Source: Ciona savignyi (taxonomy: Eukaryota > Chordata > Ascidiacea > Phlebobranchia > Cionidae). Taken from it: a stretch of 64,000 nucleotides of DNA. This document shows, one piece after another, positions 1 to 12,310 of the stretch; the first letter of the stretch is position 1; each line of letters starts with the position of its first letter. The stretch lies in NCBI GenBank assembly GCA_000149265.1, contig CH003099.1, positions 452,331 through 516,330 on the forward strand, given 5' to 3'. The translations under genes were made by a program, and so were the position numbers. The notes under the pieces were generated by a model. The model had not been told where the DNA came from. It was given only the letters and a program-made list of their open reading frames with translations, and made no database searches.

Positions 1-223
1 TGAATGGGTATTATTTATTCACAAAAAGTTCATCTATTTTTATTTTAGTTAATTCAATGTTTATTTAAATAGAAATTACACTGGCTGTTAATTTATATTC
101 TGTAATTAATTAAATAAATTAATTATTTGAATGGGTATTATTTATTTACAAAAAGTTCATCTATTTATATTTTAGTTAATTCAATGTTTATTTATATAGA
201 AATTACACTGGTTGTAAGTTTAT
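1..223. repeat. 127-bp direct duplication at left edge
   Basis: A unit beginning TGAATGGGTATTATTTATT at position 1 recurs at 128 with a few substitutions over about 95 bases. It is AT-rich, lies in the intron below the last TNPO3 exon visible here, and has no coding potential that I can see. Confidence 0.85.
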
Positions 224-271
224 TATCTCAAATTACTTGAACAATTTATGTTATTGTCACAACAAACTTAC

Positions 272-3200
272 GTCTTGACGTGCTTTGCAATCGAGGTCAT
301 TATGAACAATGTCGCCTCCGTGACGTCCCATGTGCTAGGTGGCGACGTGGAGGTCAACATAGAGAACAGATGAATGAAACACTCGGTGGGGCCGACAAGG
401 AACACAACGTCGCGGACGAGCTCAGCGGCTCGAGATCGGAAATCGCTGAAGTCGTCGTTTTCATCCAGGATTTTATCCTAAGGGGGGTGGGGGTTGGTGG
501 GGATTTATATGGGTGCGGTGGGTATGGGGAGTTTATATCGGTGTGTAATAAATGGGAATGAATAAAATAAAATCTAATGAATAAAATAAAATCTAATAAA
601 TAAAGTCTTATCTTAAAGTAATAAATAAAATTGGTTAGCGGTTAAAGTAATAAATAAAATCAGGAATAGATGAAATTTAATCTTGAAAGGGGTAGGTATC
701 GCAAAAGCTACAGCAAAATATGAATTGCAGAACCAAATAAAATTTACTATTATAAAATCTAATAAATAAAATCACAAATTATAGAAGTCTGATCTTGGAA
801 AAACATAATTAAACAACAAATAAAAGTAATCAATTTGCAGGATTACCAATATTTATTGGTTAGTTGTGTTTTTCTAAGATTTTATTTGTTTCTAATTTTC
901 CCAAATAATTAATGTTTTATTTGATGTCACTATTTTCACTCAATTCGTATTTTACCACCTATTTTCCTCCCATCCAACTCACATTATCGGGCTCCATCTG
1001 ACAGTGTCTCACGAGGGAGCAGACGAGGCGTTCGATGTACGGTCCGAACACTCTTCTCACTGTGTCCTCGTCGCTGGAATACAACATCTCCGACATCCGG
1101 TACCACAAGTTGAACGTGATCTCTGCCACCTGAGGGAGGTGTTGGGTTGGATGACGAGATTTATATGACAACTGTGCAATTGTAATGGTCGCGTGGCCGA
1201 ATGGTTAATGTTAACGATTCATATACCAATTCCATATATAAAAAACGGACCGAGTGACGAACAAATCATGGGATTAAAACTGATCCCTGTCAAAAAAACT
1301 GGGCATTTTCCAATATTACAGACGCCAGTGTTGGTGGGGTTTATCTCCCGTATGCAACAAGGATGATACACGATTTATACAACTGCGCATTTTATATACG
1401 ACAACTGCGCATTATATATATACGGTAACCTTTAGCCACTGTTATTGCTGTATGAAGGGAATAACTGACTCAATGACTACTTAAGTCTTTTTTGGATCTG
1501 TCCTGTGAGGGAGGTGTTGGGTTGGATGACGAGAATTTCGATATTTCACAAAATAACAATCACTGGGAGCCGCAAAACTAATACTATTTCTTAAGTAAAA
1601 GGAATATAACACTGTGTAGGACGGTCGTGTGGCCGAATGGTTAACGCGACCGATACATATACCAACTTACATGCAAAAAACAGTATTAGCAACAAACCCA
1701 TTATGAGTTTGAAACTAAGCCCGATAAAAAAATGCGCATTTTTCAATATTACAGAAGTAGTGGCTCACGTGCCCACAACCAACGACACACTAAACCAAAT
1801 GGTAAAGTGCCAAGTACCTTACCCAAGATCACTATGATTAGCTTGGAACTGTCTTCGAACTCAATACATTCTTATTGACAATCGTATTTTGACTGACAGC
1901 CGTAACTGACAGAGTAAACAAGATGGACGAAGCAGTTGTGTTGTGTTAAGTGCTTAACTTAACGCAAGTTAGTTACGCACCTCATACTGACAGTGGCCGT
2001 TGCACAGCAGCAGGAGGTCAAGGGTCACAAGGTCACCGAGTCCATCACCCGGCATGTTGACCAACATCTCCAACAATGACTCAGCTAATTCGGTGAACAC
2101 TCGGCATAAATTCAAGCATCTGGGAAATAAGCCGGATATATATAAAAGTTTTAAAATATTCTTAATTAAAACTTTAAATTATTGAAGTAAGCATATCGAT
2201 TCAATAGGCATAACTTACAAGAGTACATACAAAACTTATTTTTTTCTTAAAGCAGAAAATAGCTTAAAGAAATATTTTGATTTAATCTTTTGATATAAGC
2301 AATAAAGATTCAACCCACACGAGTTTCAACCAATTTACAGGTTCAACAAGAGTTGAAAGTTAGGTGAATTAATTGGAATGGACGCCGTAAACAAAAAATG
2401 CCACCATACGTCAAAGTAACGGGCCTTCCATAGACTACATTTTTGGTCCTGGCGCTATCATGGACTCCCACACTATTATATTGTCTGACAGGTTAGTCTA
2501 GTGGTTAAGTGCATTGCCTCTTAGCCGAAGGGTTGTAGGCTTGAAACTGGCTGCTAGCTAGTCTGTTGTGTCCTTGGGCAAGGCACTCTAGGACATTGCC
2601 TAACCACATCGGATTAATGGGTTCTACCAAATTGAAGGGACGTGTAAATTATACATAACACACTGCAATAGCTCAGGTAAGCCGACGGTGGGCGCGAGGT
2701 GATCTGACGATTGCCCGTGTGATAACCCCGTTGGTTTTTCCATTCACAGGGATAAACTTGAATATCCTATCTTCAACAATACACACACTATTGTATCATG
2801 CTTACTTGTCAGTGTCTTCATGCGCAATCGCATTGTGGTAGGCGTCCCTCAGTGAGTGTGTTCCTTCGAAGAGAAGGTGAACGAGGTCGGAATTCTTCGT
2901 CACGTCCTCTGTGGAGAAGAGAGCAGCGCAGATGCATCCACAAGCTGCCTCGTACAGACTTGATGACATCGAGACGTCTTTCTGCGAGCAGTAAGCACTG
3001 TTACGTTAGGATCAATAGGATATTTATCCCCGTGAATGGGAAAACACAAGGGGTTAACACACGGGCAATCGTCAGACCATCTCGCGCCCACTGTCGGGTT
3101 ACCGGAGCTATTGCAGTGTGTTGATGTTGTATATTATAGACACGTTCCTTTAATTTGGTAGAACCCATTAATCCGCTGGGTTCAGGCAATGTCAGTTAAC

Positions 3201-6200
3201 TGCCTTGCCCAAGGAGACAACCGACTAGCTAGCGACCAGTTTTGAACCTTAAACCTCTCGGCTAAAAGTCGACGAACTAAACCACCAGACTAATCTGTCA
3301 GACAAAGTGTATTGTTCTTAAACGAGGTGGTAATGTGGGTAACATAAGAACAAGATAGCGATATGGGTAACGTGTTTAATGTGATGGTGACGTGTATTAA
3401 CTCTTTCACTCCCGGCCAAATGCATTAATTCAAACATGCTGTCCCGCAGTGTTTTTTACAATTTTTAGTCATTTTCAAATTAGCACAGTTTTTCTAAAGT
3501 TTATGCTATGATTTAATATTTAGTATGGTTGGAAAGATAATTTATCCCTCTTTTAAACAAGCTGCACATCTAAAATCTACCTCTAATAAAGAATATATTA
3601 TGTAAACTTTAGTGAACACCACTTTTTATGCAAAGAAAATTCTGCTCGACTTTGAAAATTTTGAGGTGCACTGACAAACGAAATACTCACTTATTATTGG
3701 TATGCCCAAATGATATGAAAATTGGAATGTAGATTGTCTAATAGTTTTTGTACTCAGGAAAATTCGAACTGTATTTCTATCTTCAGTAGTTTTTTTACTA
3801 TTTGTAATTGAAATTTCCCTTTTTTCTGACTATATTATGAAAACTTGAACCAAAACGCATTGAAGTTTTTAGTTTTGTAGAACTAAAATAGTAAAAAGTA
3901 TAAAAAAGAACAGTGAAGGAAGTGTAAAAAGGACATACAAAACCAAACAAACGCAAATACTATATCCAATATTCTTCAAAGCAGGGCACACCGAACTAGC
4001 TAGTCTCGCCGCCTTTTTCTTTATCGTGCGCTCAGCAGGCCCAGCTGGATTCATGCTTTGGTGAACACGAAGCATAACCGCCTGTTGCGAAAACGTCACC
4101 AACGCTCTCCTTTTTATCTCAACGGCACGAAATTCACAGAGAATGTAAAGAAAGACTTGCTTGACAAAAAGAGCTTCTCTGCAAGTTAACACGACTCCTA
4201 TTGGCTGAGTTAGTCACGTGTAAATTCGTGTAAAATCGATAGAAATAAGAGGCGAAGCCTTGAAAAAGAAAGGCTATCACTCCTCGCATTTTTAATATTT
4301 CTCCACGATAATCACAGAGAATAAAATATAGGGTTTCCTTGATCGAATGAGCCATAGCTGAGGTCTCTACCATTACGCATTGCGGAGAAATCGTTTTTTA
4401 GATTTGCACCCATTTATGTACAGTCGGGATGCCATGTTTTATCACCAACTCGCGATATATGGCGAGTTGGGAGGGAAAGAGTTAAACATACAAACTATGT
4501 AAGACTCACCATCACACTGAAAGGCACATCTAGCAGCTTGCAACGCGCCACGTGGTTACCAGGGAGAACGCCCAGGTAGAACCAACTTCCTAAACACTTG
4601 AAAATCTTGGCCAGAATCTTTTCATCTGACACTACACCTGGTGGATAAGGTGGATATCAAACAATAGAAATAATTCAAATTTATATTGAGCATTTTTTTC
4701 AAATTTATATTAAGCAATTTTTCAAATTTATATTTAGTAATTTTCCAAATTTATATTTAGCAAATCCAAATTTATATTTAGCAAATCCAAATTTATATTA
4801 AGCAATAAATTTATATTAAGTTCTAAGAGCCTACTTACTCCTGGTGGGTTTAAAAAAATTGAGAGAATCCATGCATTTTTAAATTTCTATTAAGCATATA
4901 GTGTTTTTAATGGGATCATAATTCTTCCTGTATTGAGTGTTCTTAAGTTATTTATCTAGATATCTATTAACAGGGTATATAGGATAACAGTGGTAACTTG
5001 TGTTGGGTGAAAAGTGAATACAAAAATGAAACTATTGCTACTCTATACTGGGTGTTTGAAAAATAATTCAGAATCCTAAAAGGTATTTTTTTTTCATTTT
5101 TTTACTGGGTTAAGTTCAAACTTCCTAATCCATACAAAAGAACAAAATACTGACTAAGATTAAATAAAATCATGGAAACTACAACTTATATGAAGAATAG
5201 GATAGGCTATTCATGTTTATCCCCATGAATGAGAAAACCAAGGGAGTTAACAAGGGAGGGCAATCGTCAGATCACCTTGCCCACCGTCGAGTTACCATAG
5301 CTATTGCTATATGTTGTGTATGATTTACACGTTCCTTTGATTTTGTAAAACCCATTAATTCACTGGGTTCAGGCAATGTCCGATAAGTGCCTTGTCCAAG
5401 GACACAACCGACTAGCTAGTTTAGTACCTGCAACCCTTAGGCTGAAATGCGACGCACTAAACCACCAGACTAATCTATCTTTCATGAACCTACCAATATA
5501 AGTCTTCAACAGTTCGACCACCATAGGAGCCGAATCTTCCATTTGATCTATTATCTCACTCCTTCTGTTCGAACCAAGACGCAAGGATTTGTTGTTCACC
5601 TGTTGATTAATAGGCAGTTTTTCTTTAAAAATATTAATTTTTTACCTGTTTGTTGATTGTTTAAAAGAATATTTTGATTAAAAACTGTCTGTTTAAAAAA
5701 ATTGTTGTTTGTTTAAAAGATTTGTTGTTCAGATGCAAATAGTTGTTGTTTACCTGTTGATGGGTAGGCGGTTTGCCTTTTAAAATATAAGCCAGGTTTG
5801 TCGGCAACGTCCGCTATATTTATTGAATAATATTTTTTTTTTAAATGACATGTTTTAACGACTGTTCGTTTTGCTGTCTTTTCCTGTTCCTGTGTCGTGA
5901 TTTGATTCGTTTGGCATTTTTTAATAATGGGGCAAAAATGAATAACTAAACTATCTAAAGCTTGTGCGGTAAAACGATAAAATGTGGGGTTCAATTTGTT
6001 CAAAATTTTACTGACATCAATAAAGCATCACTGCAACCATTTATCAGCCCTTACTCAAGATTGCTTGTTTTTAGTAAACATTCGGTGAAAATTATGAGCA
6101 AGGTTTTGTTGGGTTAAGTATGGATAACATCCTTATTTATAAAATAACATCCTTATTTATATCCTTATTTATAAAAAAATGTTTTTCCATTTTTTATAGT

Positions 6201-9200
6201 AACAGATTTACTACACATTCCTGGTCCTGGTATGTCAATGTGAACTCTCCCCCAATAAATAATGCAGCAAATGAATACTGACAAGTCATTAAGACCTTGT
6301 ATTACTATCAAAATAAACTTTTTAAAATTTTAAATATTGGCATTGTATTTATGATGAATTGTTACCTCTTCAGGCAGCACAGTGAGCAGTTCCAGCAGAT
6401 ACGTCAATGATGATTGGTCTTTTCCGTACCTGGGATATCATAGGATAATGGGCAACATTAAGAGGAGGGGAATAGGGAAGGAGAGAAACAGCTCACTAAA
6501 ATTATGAAAACTAATTTAAACTCTGCCCTATACACTAATCTCAACCCCACAACTAACTCTAACTTCAACCCCATGTTTAAAACTACCGGTAACTCTAATG
6601 TCATTATCTTCATTTTGGTGTGCAGTTTCCCTCTTTTTGATTTTCCCCTAGGTTATGTCCATCCCCGTTAATGGAAAATTACAAAGGGCGTTATCACACG
6701 GTTATTTATCCCATACAGAATGATGTGCCTGTCATTGATTTATATCCGAAACATCACATCACTTACTTTTGTATGAATGTTACAGCTGGCATCTTCCAAG
6801 ACGGCATTTGCAAGGCGAGGTTACTCACAGCAAGACACAGCTGTGAATAAGAATATATCATGATGCTTTTTCTGATAATTGCGGAATCATATGTTGAGGA
6901 TATGATACTGAGGTTTACCATAAGTTGAACACACATTGTGCTTATGCATGGCCCTTACAGTTTTTAATAATTACTTTATTTTAAGTATAAATTTGGCACA
7001 TATGACCGTGGTCAGGATGCAATATTTGAACCAATAACGACACCCAGAATTTAATACTTTTAAACATGGGCAGGACAGGCCCTTTGCTATATGTTCACAT
7101 CCATAATACCATATTGCTTTTGAACGATTAATTTGATCTCAATAGATCGAGGTAAGATAATTGCTTTTCTCAAGGGACACAATTGCTAAAAAGCGGTAAG
7201 CAAGTGATTGAATCTCGAATCAGTCTGGTTACAAGTGCTGTCGGCGTTGCTCTAAACCTCACATAAGAAAGGCTGTTTGGATTGTATAAATAAGTTGTAT
7301 ATTAATATTGTATAAATATTTCATTTTAATATACATTTCCTCCTTAACCCACACGGTGAAAATCACATGTTTTTACAAAAGTATATTGTAAAGTGCTAAA
7401 ACTCTTTGCTTTTAGCCATATGTCAGGCTAATTTGAAGTGTGTTAAGAAATAGTTTCGAACCGGTAACCCTTTGGCTGAAAGGCAACACACTAAACCACC
7501 AAGCTATTCAGTAAAATGCACTTACTGATCCTGGAAAAACAAAAATGTTATGCTGTATGTTAGTGTCAGTAGGTATATAAACAATCAAACCTGTGTGGTG
7601 AGGATGGGTGACATTTGCGCAAGCTGTTCAATATGGCTGAGCAACGATTCTCTTAAGGAGTCATGAGTTTCTGGGGGAAGTTCCCTAAATGAGAACAATA
7701 TCTGAAAAACATAAAGAATATATTTGCAGATTTTTAAAAGATCTTTAAAAAAATAACCCATTTTCTGATCCAGGGCATCATATTGTTACAAATTACCTAC
7801 ATTTAAATATATCCAAGAGAGCAAGACCGGTATATTTTTCGCAGCAACAATGCCATCTCATTTAACCTTTCATTTTAGATATTATTATTATTAAAAGCAG
7901 GTGCTGGATCTTAGACACTGGTACATGCTTTCTATGTCCATTTCCGACTTGAAAATCGGTACCGGGTGTATTAAAATTGCAGGTTTAACCAAGTGTTAGC
8001 GGGGTGAGGCATTATTTGTTGGTGCAATAAAACATACAGAATTAAGCCCAAGGATGCGTACTCAAAATCAGTGTAGACAGGACTTTTAAAAAGTAGACAC
8101 CGAGAAAACCATACGGTTATTGAAGCAGGTGCCACCTTATGATAAATGCAAATTAAAATATGAAAATAAATAAGGATTAAACAGAATAGTAGTGTAAAAA
8201 ACTTATGTGCAAAAATGTTACGTGGGCTAAAACTTATAACCATTATATTTCAATGAAAACCATGATATTTTAATGAAAACCATGATATTTCAATGAAAAC
8301 CAAGATATATTTTAATAAAAACCATTATATTTCAATGAAAACCATGATATTTTAATGAAAACCATTATATTTCAATGAAAACCATGATATTTTAATGAAA
8401 ACGATTCTTACTTTAGTTCGCATTGTCTGAGCAGCAAAATAAGTTGATTCAACATCATTTTTTAATCGAAGCAGTTGATCAGCCGTTTCCCAAGCGAACA
8501 CCTGAAATAGAAATTGAAAATTATGATAACTCGATTCTTCAATATTCATACAAGGGTGGTCAGTCTGAAAATCGCGAGTTTTCTACAAATTCTGGCAAAC
8601 ACCATGAAAAATCCAAGTCAAATTTTATATATATTTTTATTTTCTCATAATTTATTTTGAGGATTGATGTGAAGTTTTGTTATCTTGTCTGTGCAAACAC
8701 TGTGGTTGCCAGACTAGACAGTGGGCATGTGGTAGTCTTTTACTCTTCTTTTAGTTTTCTCCATGAACGCCAATTACAGGTACCAGTATTTTATAAATTC
8801 CGCTTTTCCACATACATCCTATAATTCTATACGCCAACAAAGGAACTACATTAATCTGCGGGACAGCGGGGCGGGACAACGCACCATATCATAAGCGGGC
8901 CGAATCTGTTATTTCGCCATTAACACGAGCGGGACGATCTATAACATTAGCGGAAAAAAGTATTTTTGTCATGAACATGAGCGATACGGGGTAAGAGTAT
9001 ATCATATAACATGCCCCCTTTATTACATACCGTACCCTTAGTCCCTTATCCCGTTCCACATGTGCTAATGACAAAAACACACCTATGTCCCTCTCCCTAC
9101 TGTCTTGCAGAATAATGTGCTGTACCGCCCCATTGTCCCGCAAAAGAGTATGTTGTCCCACGCCGCTGTCCCGGTGATTAGTGATATGCCCAACAAAACG

Positions 9201-9328
9201 AGGTTATTTACCGAACGTTGAAACTCTCCAAGCCACTTTGAAGCTTTCTCTTTTTCAGCAGGATTGGGGTTGTGGTATAAATTTGTAACTGCCTGTAGAA
9301 CGTTTGTTGCATTTTGTGATACAGCCAT
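272..9328 (-). CDS. TNPO3: Transportin-3 (importin-beta family), N-terminal half, partial
   Basis: Nuclear import receptor that carries SR-type splicing factors into the nucleus in exchange with Ran-GTP. Eleven exons on the minus strand, in order: 9328-9212, 8501-8412, 7701-7591, 6840-6767, 6429-6366, 5599-5494, 4637-4510, 2981-2806, 2119-1981, 1129-983, 477-272. All have GT/AG borders and all phases agree. The start ATG at 9328 opens [14 protein letters not shown], aligned with the vertebrate N-terminus. Conserved stretches include [11 protein letters not shown] (exon 2), LALQMPSWK (exon 4), [10 protein letters not shown] (exon 5), [10 protein letters not shown] (exon 6), [12 protein letters not shown] (exon 7), [12 protein letters not shown] (exon 9) and [11 protein letters not shown] (exon 11). 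About 452 residues are present of roughly 920 in the family, so the C-terminal half lies beyond the left edge. Introns carry SINEs and tandem repeats. No frameshift or stop was found. Confidence 0.95.
1131..1534. repeat. 29-bp direct repeat flanking a SINE-bearing insertion at a TNPO3 acceptor
   Basis: TGAGGGAGGTGTTGGGTTGG and the next nine bases occur at 1131-1159 and again at 1506-1534. The left copy is the pyrimidine tract and acceptor (minus strand) of the TNPO3 exon 1129-983. The 346 bases between the copies contain a SINE-1 copy, so this looks like a long target duplication. Confidence 0.7.
1187..1300 (+). mobile_element. SINE-1 copy (diverged)
   Basis: Starts GGTCGCGTGGCCGAATGG and ends in an A-rich tract after a decayed box B. 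It lies inside the duplicated-acceptor insertion of TNPO3. Confidence 0.7.
1623..1738 (+). mobile_element. SINE-1 copy (full)
   Basis: Reference copy for this family. The head GGTCGTGTGGCCGAATGG holds an RNA polymerase III box A of Ser/Leu-tRNA type. It is followed by GCGACCGATACATATACC, then a run like CAAAAAACGGTCTTAGCAACGA, a box-B-like GGTTCGAAAC (decayed here to AGTTTGAAAC), and an A-rich end. At about 105 bases it is little more than the tRNA-like unit. Confidence 0.8.
2481..2790 (+). mobile_element. SINE-2 copy (near full length)
   Basis: Reference copy for this family. The tRNA-like head reads TAGTCTAGTGGTTAAGTGC (box A) and, further on, a box-B-like GGCTTGAAACTGG. A central block contains CCTTGGGCAAGGCACT, which resembles the conserved core of several animal SINE families (established knowledge; not checked by search). 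A unique body follows, and the 3' end is GGGATAAACTTGAATATCCTATC. Confidence 0.8.
3008..3310 (-). mobile_element. SINE-2 copy, opposite orientation
   Basis: Reverse-complement copy. It begins at 3008 with the ATAGGATATTTATCCCCGTG end and finishes with the tRNA-like head near 3310. It lies about 25 bases from the TNPO3 exon 2981-2806, and with the copy at 2481 it brackets that exon in inverted orientation. Confidence 0.8.
4674..4822. repeat. Short tandem repeat, unit about 22 bp
   Basis: About seven imperfect units of the type CAAATTTATATTTAGCAA, in the TNPO3 intron just beyond exon 4637-4510. Confidence 0.8.
5195..5480 (-). mobile_element. SINE-2 copy, opposite orientation
   Basis: Ends about 14 bases from the donor of TNPO3 exon 5599-5494, so the insertion sits almost on the splice site without breaking it. 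Confidence 0.75.
6463..6705. mobile_element. GGGAAA-type MITE copy followed by SINE-2 fragment
   Basis: From 6463, a copy of the small inverted-repeat element with ends GGGAAGGAGAGAAACAGCTCACTAAA and, inverted, TTTTGGTGTGCAGTTTCCC near 6634. A short SINE-2 3' fragment follows (6650-6705, CATCCCCGTTAATGG). It lies in the TNPO3 intron between exons 6840-6767 and 6429-6366. Confidence 0.6.
7440..7530 (-). mobile_element. SINE-2 head fragment
   Basis: AGTTTCGAACCGG followed by GGCTGAAAGGCAACACACTAAACCACC is the reverse complement of the tRNA-like head only. Confidence 0.6.
8240..8402. repeat. Tandem repeat, unit about 20 bp
   Basis: Eight or nine units alternate TATTTCAATGAAAACCATGA and TATTTTAATGAAAACCAT. 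The array ends directly at the donor side of TNPO3 exon 8501-8412. Confidence 0.9.
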
Positions 9329-11248
9329 GATGAATTATCTCCAGAAACCTGTCGTTATTCAGTTAAAGTTGCTATCAGTACATCTGGCGGGAATAAACAC
9401 ACGTGATGTTTCGGTATATATAGATAGTTCGACTTTACCACGGTTCAGCTTTAAGAAATACGAATATATACAAATAACATGTTTTACGAATGGTTTATTT
9501 CCGAAGAAACATGCTGCACGCTGCATTCATGACGTATTTCTCGTCGAAAAACATGTTCACTTTAGTACAACATATCTGCATACTAAATTACAGTTGTTTG
9601 AATCACGGTAATTCTGGCAGAATAATCGTATAGAAAAACGCAAGCTTCGACAGCAAACGTCGGATTAATAATTTCAGTAATAACGGCGGTTTTTACAACT
9701 TTTTATTTTTACATAAGCAATTGTTGCAATCACGTTAAAAATTTTTTTTTTATTCTATTAATTAGTTTGTATAATTTGTCTAAAACTACTTTTGTTTTTA
9801 TTCATCATCTCAAGTTCTGTGATATTTCTACGTCGCACGACCTCGCGCGACATTGAAGCTGCGTTTTTGATCTGATTTTTCTGCCAGAGTTGCAATGGTC
9901 TATTTGACTGACAGGATTTGTTTTAATTTAATCATAATTACAATGTTGCTTTACAGATCGTAGCCATCACTAAGCATCTGATCTTGATTAAATGGTGAAG
10001 CCAATTTATGTACATGGCTTGCAAGAAGTTGAAATGAGTTTCTGTTATTACTGCCATTGGCACTTTATCTAATGCGGCACTAAACTTAAAGAAGCATTGG
10101 TTGATAACATGTTCCTTTAATTTGCTTTACGAAGTGAATTTGATCAGCATTATACACAATTTGACTCGCATTAACCTAATTTACCTAGTTAACTCACCTA
10201 ATATTTATATTACACGTTAATCACTTAAATGAAGCAATTCGCCTCTCAAATCGGCATAAATGAATATGCAATTTCAATGGAAAGCGAAAATATGCGGGCA
10301 CACCCCCCCCATATTATACCATTTTCTCGGGAAATCCTGCCAGTGATGCGTCTACTTAAAACGTCTTTTACTAACAAAAAGAAAATTTCCCATACCGGTT
10401 AAACTCTTATAGATGCTACCTAATATGTATTTGTGTAATGTTGTTGTATGCTTAATCGTATTTTAAACCTTTATCAAATAAATATAATTGGTCTTATTTT
10501 AAGCCAAATGTGAAAACAAAAAAACTGATTTAATCAAGACAATTTAGGATATTAGCTATTTTTTCGTTGGTCCTTTTTATAATATAATTACTAAGACAGA
10601 GACCAAGCTTGTAATAGTAGCTCGGGGACCAATTAGTTTTGACTAGCAGTAAGACACGATTTGTGCAGTTGATATTATGTAACCAGTATATGAACCGATC
10701 GTTTCTGTTTGCTAAAACATATCCTGTTTTGTAAAAACAACCGGTAACCCGACGGTGGGCGCGAGGTTATCTTAAGATTTCTCGTGTGTTAGCCTAACCC
10801 ACATGGTTTTACCATTCACGCGGATAAACATGAATATCCTATCTATAAGTAGTTAAACTTCGTACAGCATGTCCTACGGGTAGAATATTCGTAGCATTGT
10901 TTATTCACATTTGTAATCACAGTAAAAATCACTAACACGAAACTAGATTCTAACGGATCGTCCTATCGTTTGGCCACTAACGAAATATAAATGTAGATTT
11001 CTGATTTTTTTGTATTTGAAATTTAAGTTTTGCACCAGACAACACAAAAAGGATACTTTATCATCGACTTGTTAATTTTGATGACTTCCACCATTTAGCA
11101 GAACACGGCGCTTGTAACCACACACACAGAGCACGACAAAAACTAAGCAATATAGCGCCAGCGTGTGATTAAAGCACATGCAGCATTGAAATACTAACAG
11201 TTGCAAAACATTGGCCGCCAAGCACGAACTGATATCGGTCTGTTCAAT
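9329..11248. other. Intergenic, TNPO3 5' flank to peptide-precursor 3' flank
   Basis: Presumably holds the TNPO3 promoter and 5' untranslated region and the 3' flank of the neighbouring precursor gene. I see no coding exon on either strand. AATAAA on the minus strand at about 10910-10915 could serve the precursor gene. A SINE-2 fragment is listed separately. Confidence 0.5.
10737..10850 (+). mobile_element. SINE-2 3' fragment
   Basis: Starts near ACCGGTAACCCGACGGTGGG and ends GGATAAACATGAATATCCTATC. The tRNA-like head is absent. Confidence 0.7.
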
Positions 11249-12310
11249 TTATTTGCCGCACAAATTGAGACAGGCTTCGTTAAATCGCAGAGCATGTAGC
11301 AGGTGACGTGATTTCTGCATCTGGCGGCGCTGTGACGCGAGCCAGGCCGGTGTGTCGATCGACCAAACACCTCCAGCCGTCTTCTTCGGAAGATACGGAC
11401 CTTGGTCTTCGTTCTCGGATGCGAGGGTGCTAATTAACTCAGAGAGCGGGATTTTTCGGGGTGGCTGTTCATCTGTGATGCTGCGCTTTCTTGCGCACGG
11501 ACAAACGTGACGACTTTGGACATTTGTAGCAATCCACTTTTTGACAAAATAAGGGTTTCCACCTTTCTTTACAAAATAGGTCGGATGCGACGACTCTTTT
11601 TTCATAAAATTAGATTCCGAGTTTTCTTGGCCCGCACCTCGATTTGCAACCTCGTTTTTTAAAATGTCCATTTCTTTTAAGAGGTTTTCATAATCAATGT
11701 CGGTATCTGGACTGCTGTTGCTCAAAGTTTTCGAGTCGTCAGAACCATATGCGTTTTCGTACAGTGGATCAATGAAATTACGGCCACCCCAAAGAGCTGG
11801 TCCCGATAAAACGACCACATCGGCTTGAGAAGGGGAATCTGGCAATTCTACCGGATATTCCTAAAATATAAAAACATGTAAAGTGCGAAAATAAATCCTT
11901 TGTAGAATTTTTGTCAAAACATCAGTTTATGCCGAAAAAGTACAGTCGTGTGGCCGAATGGTCAGCGCGACCGATTCATATAGGGACTAAGGCCGACGAC
12001 AAGACAAAAAGTATAGTCAGAAAAGAGTACCAAAAAATCTGATTGAGAAACTGTCCATTGGTCGGATGGTTAACGCGACCGATTTATAAACGATATTTGA
12101 TTAAAAATCGAAAATTGTTTTAACGATAATAAAACTTGGACGGGAGAATAGTAAAAACAGTCGTCTTTATAATGGCTTTATACTTACATGGTTATCATTG
12201 GTATCACTGTGAACATCTCGCTTCGCAGCTCCACCAACCAAAGCTGCACTTTCCACACGATTCAACGCTATGGCGATAACCAACAAGGCGGAACATAATG
12301 ATGTATTCAT
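11249..12310 (-). CDS. Secreted neuropeptide-type precursor with YFV peptides
   Basis: Two exons: 12310-12188 (41 codons) and 11860-11249 (203 codons plus stop), GT/AG, phase 0, 244 residues in all. The ATG at 12310 opens a signal peptide (MNTSLCSALLVIAIALNRVESA). The acidic middle is followed by a processing cassette: NFM-KK-ESSHPTYFV-KK-GGNPYFV-KK-WIATNVQSRHVCPCA-RKR, then another KK after GPYLP. The protein ends FNEACLNLCGK, so removal of K and amidation on G would leave a Cys-x-x-x-Cys amide. Two peptides ending YFV recall the YFV/L peptides reported from Ciona; that link is inference from the motif. It is secreted and probably expressed in neurons or endocrine cells. No receptor or function can be read from sequence. 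Its intron carries SINE-1 pieces. Confidence 0.8.
11942..12092 (+). mobile_element. Two truncated SINE-1 heads
   Basis: GTCGTGTGGCCGAATGGTCAGCGCGACC at 11944 and GGTCGGATGGTTAACGCGACCG at about 12060. Both are 5' fragments in the precursor's intron. Confidence 0.65.

Noticed and set aside
9264..9611. 115-codon plus ORF
   Set aside because: Antisense of TNPO3 exon 1 and its 5' flank.
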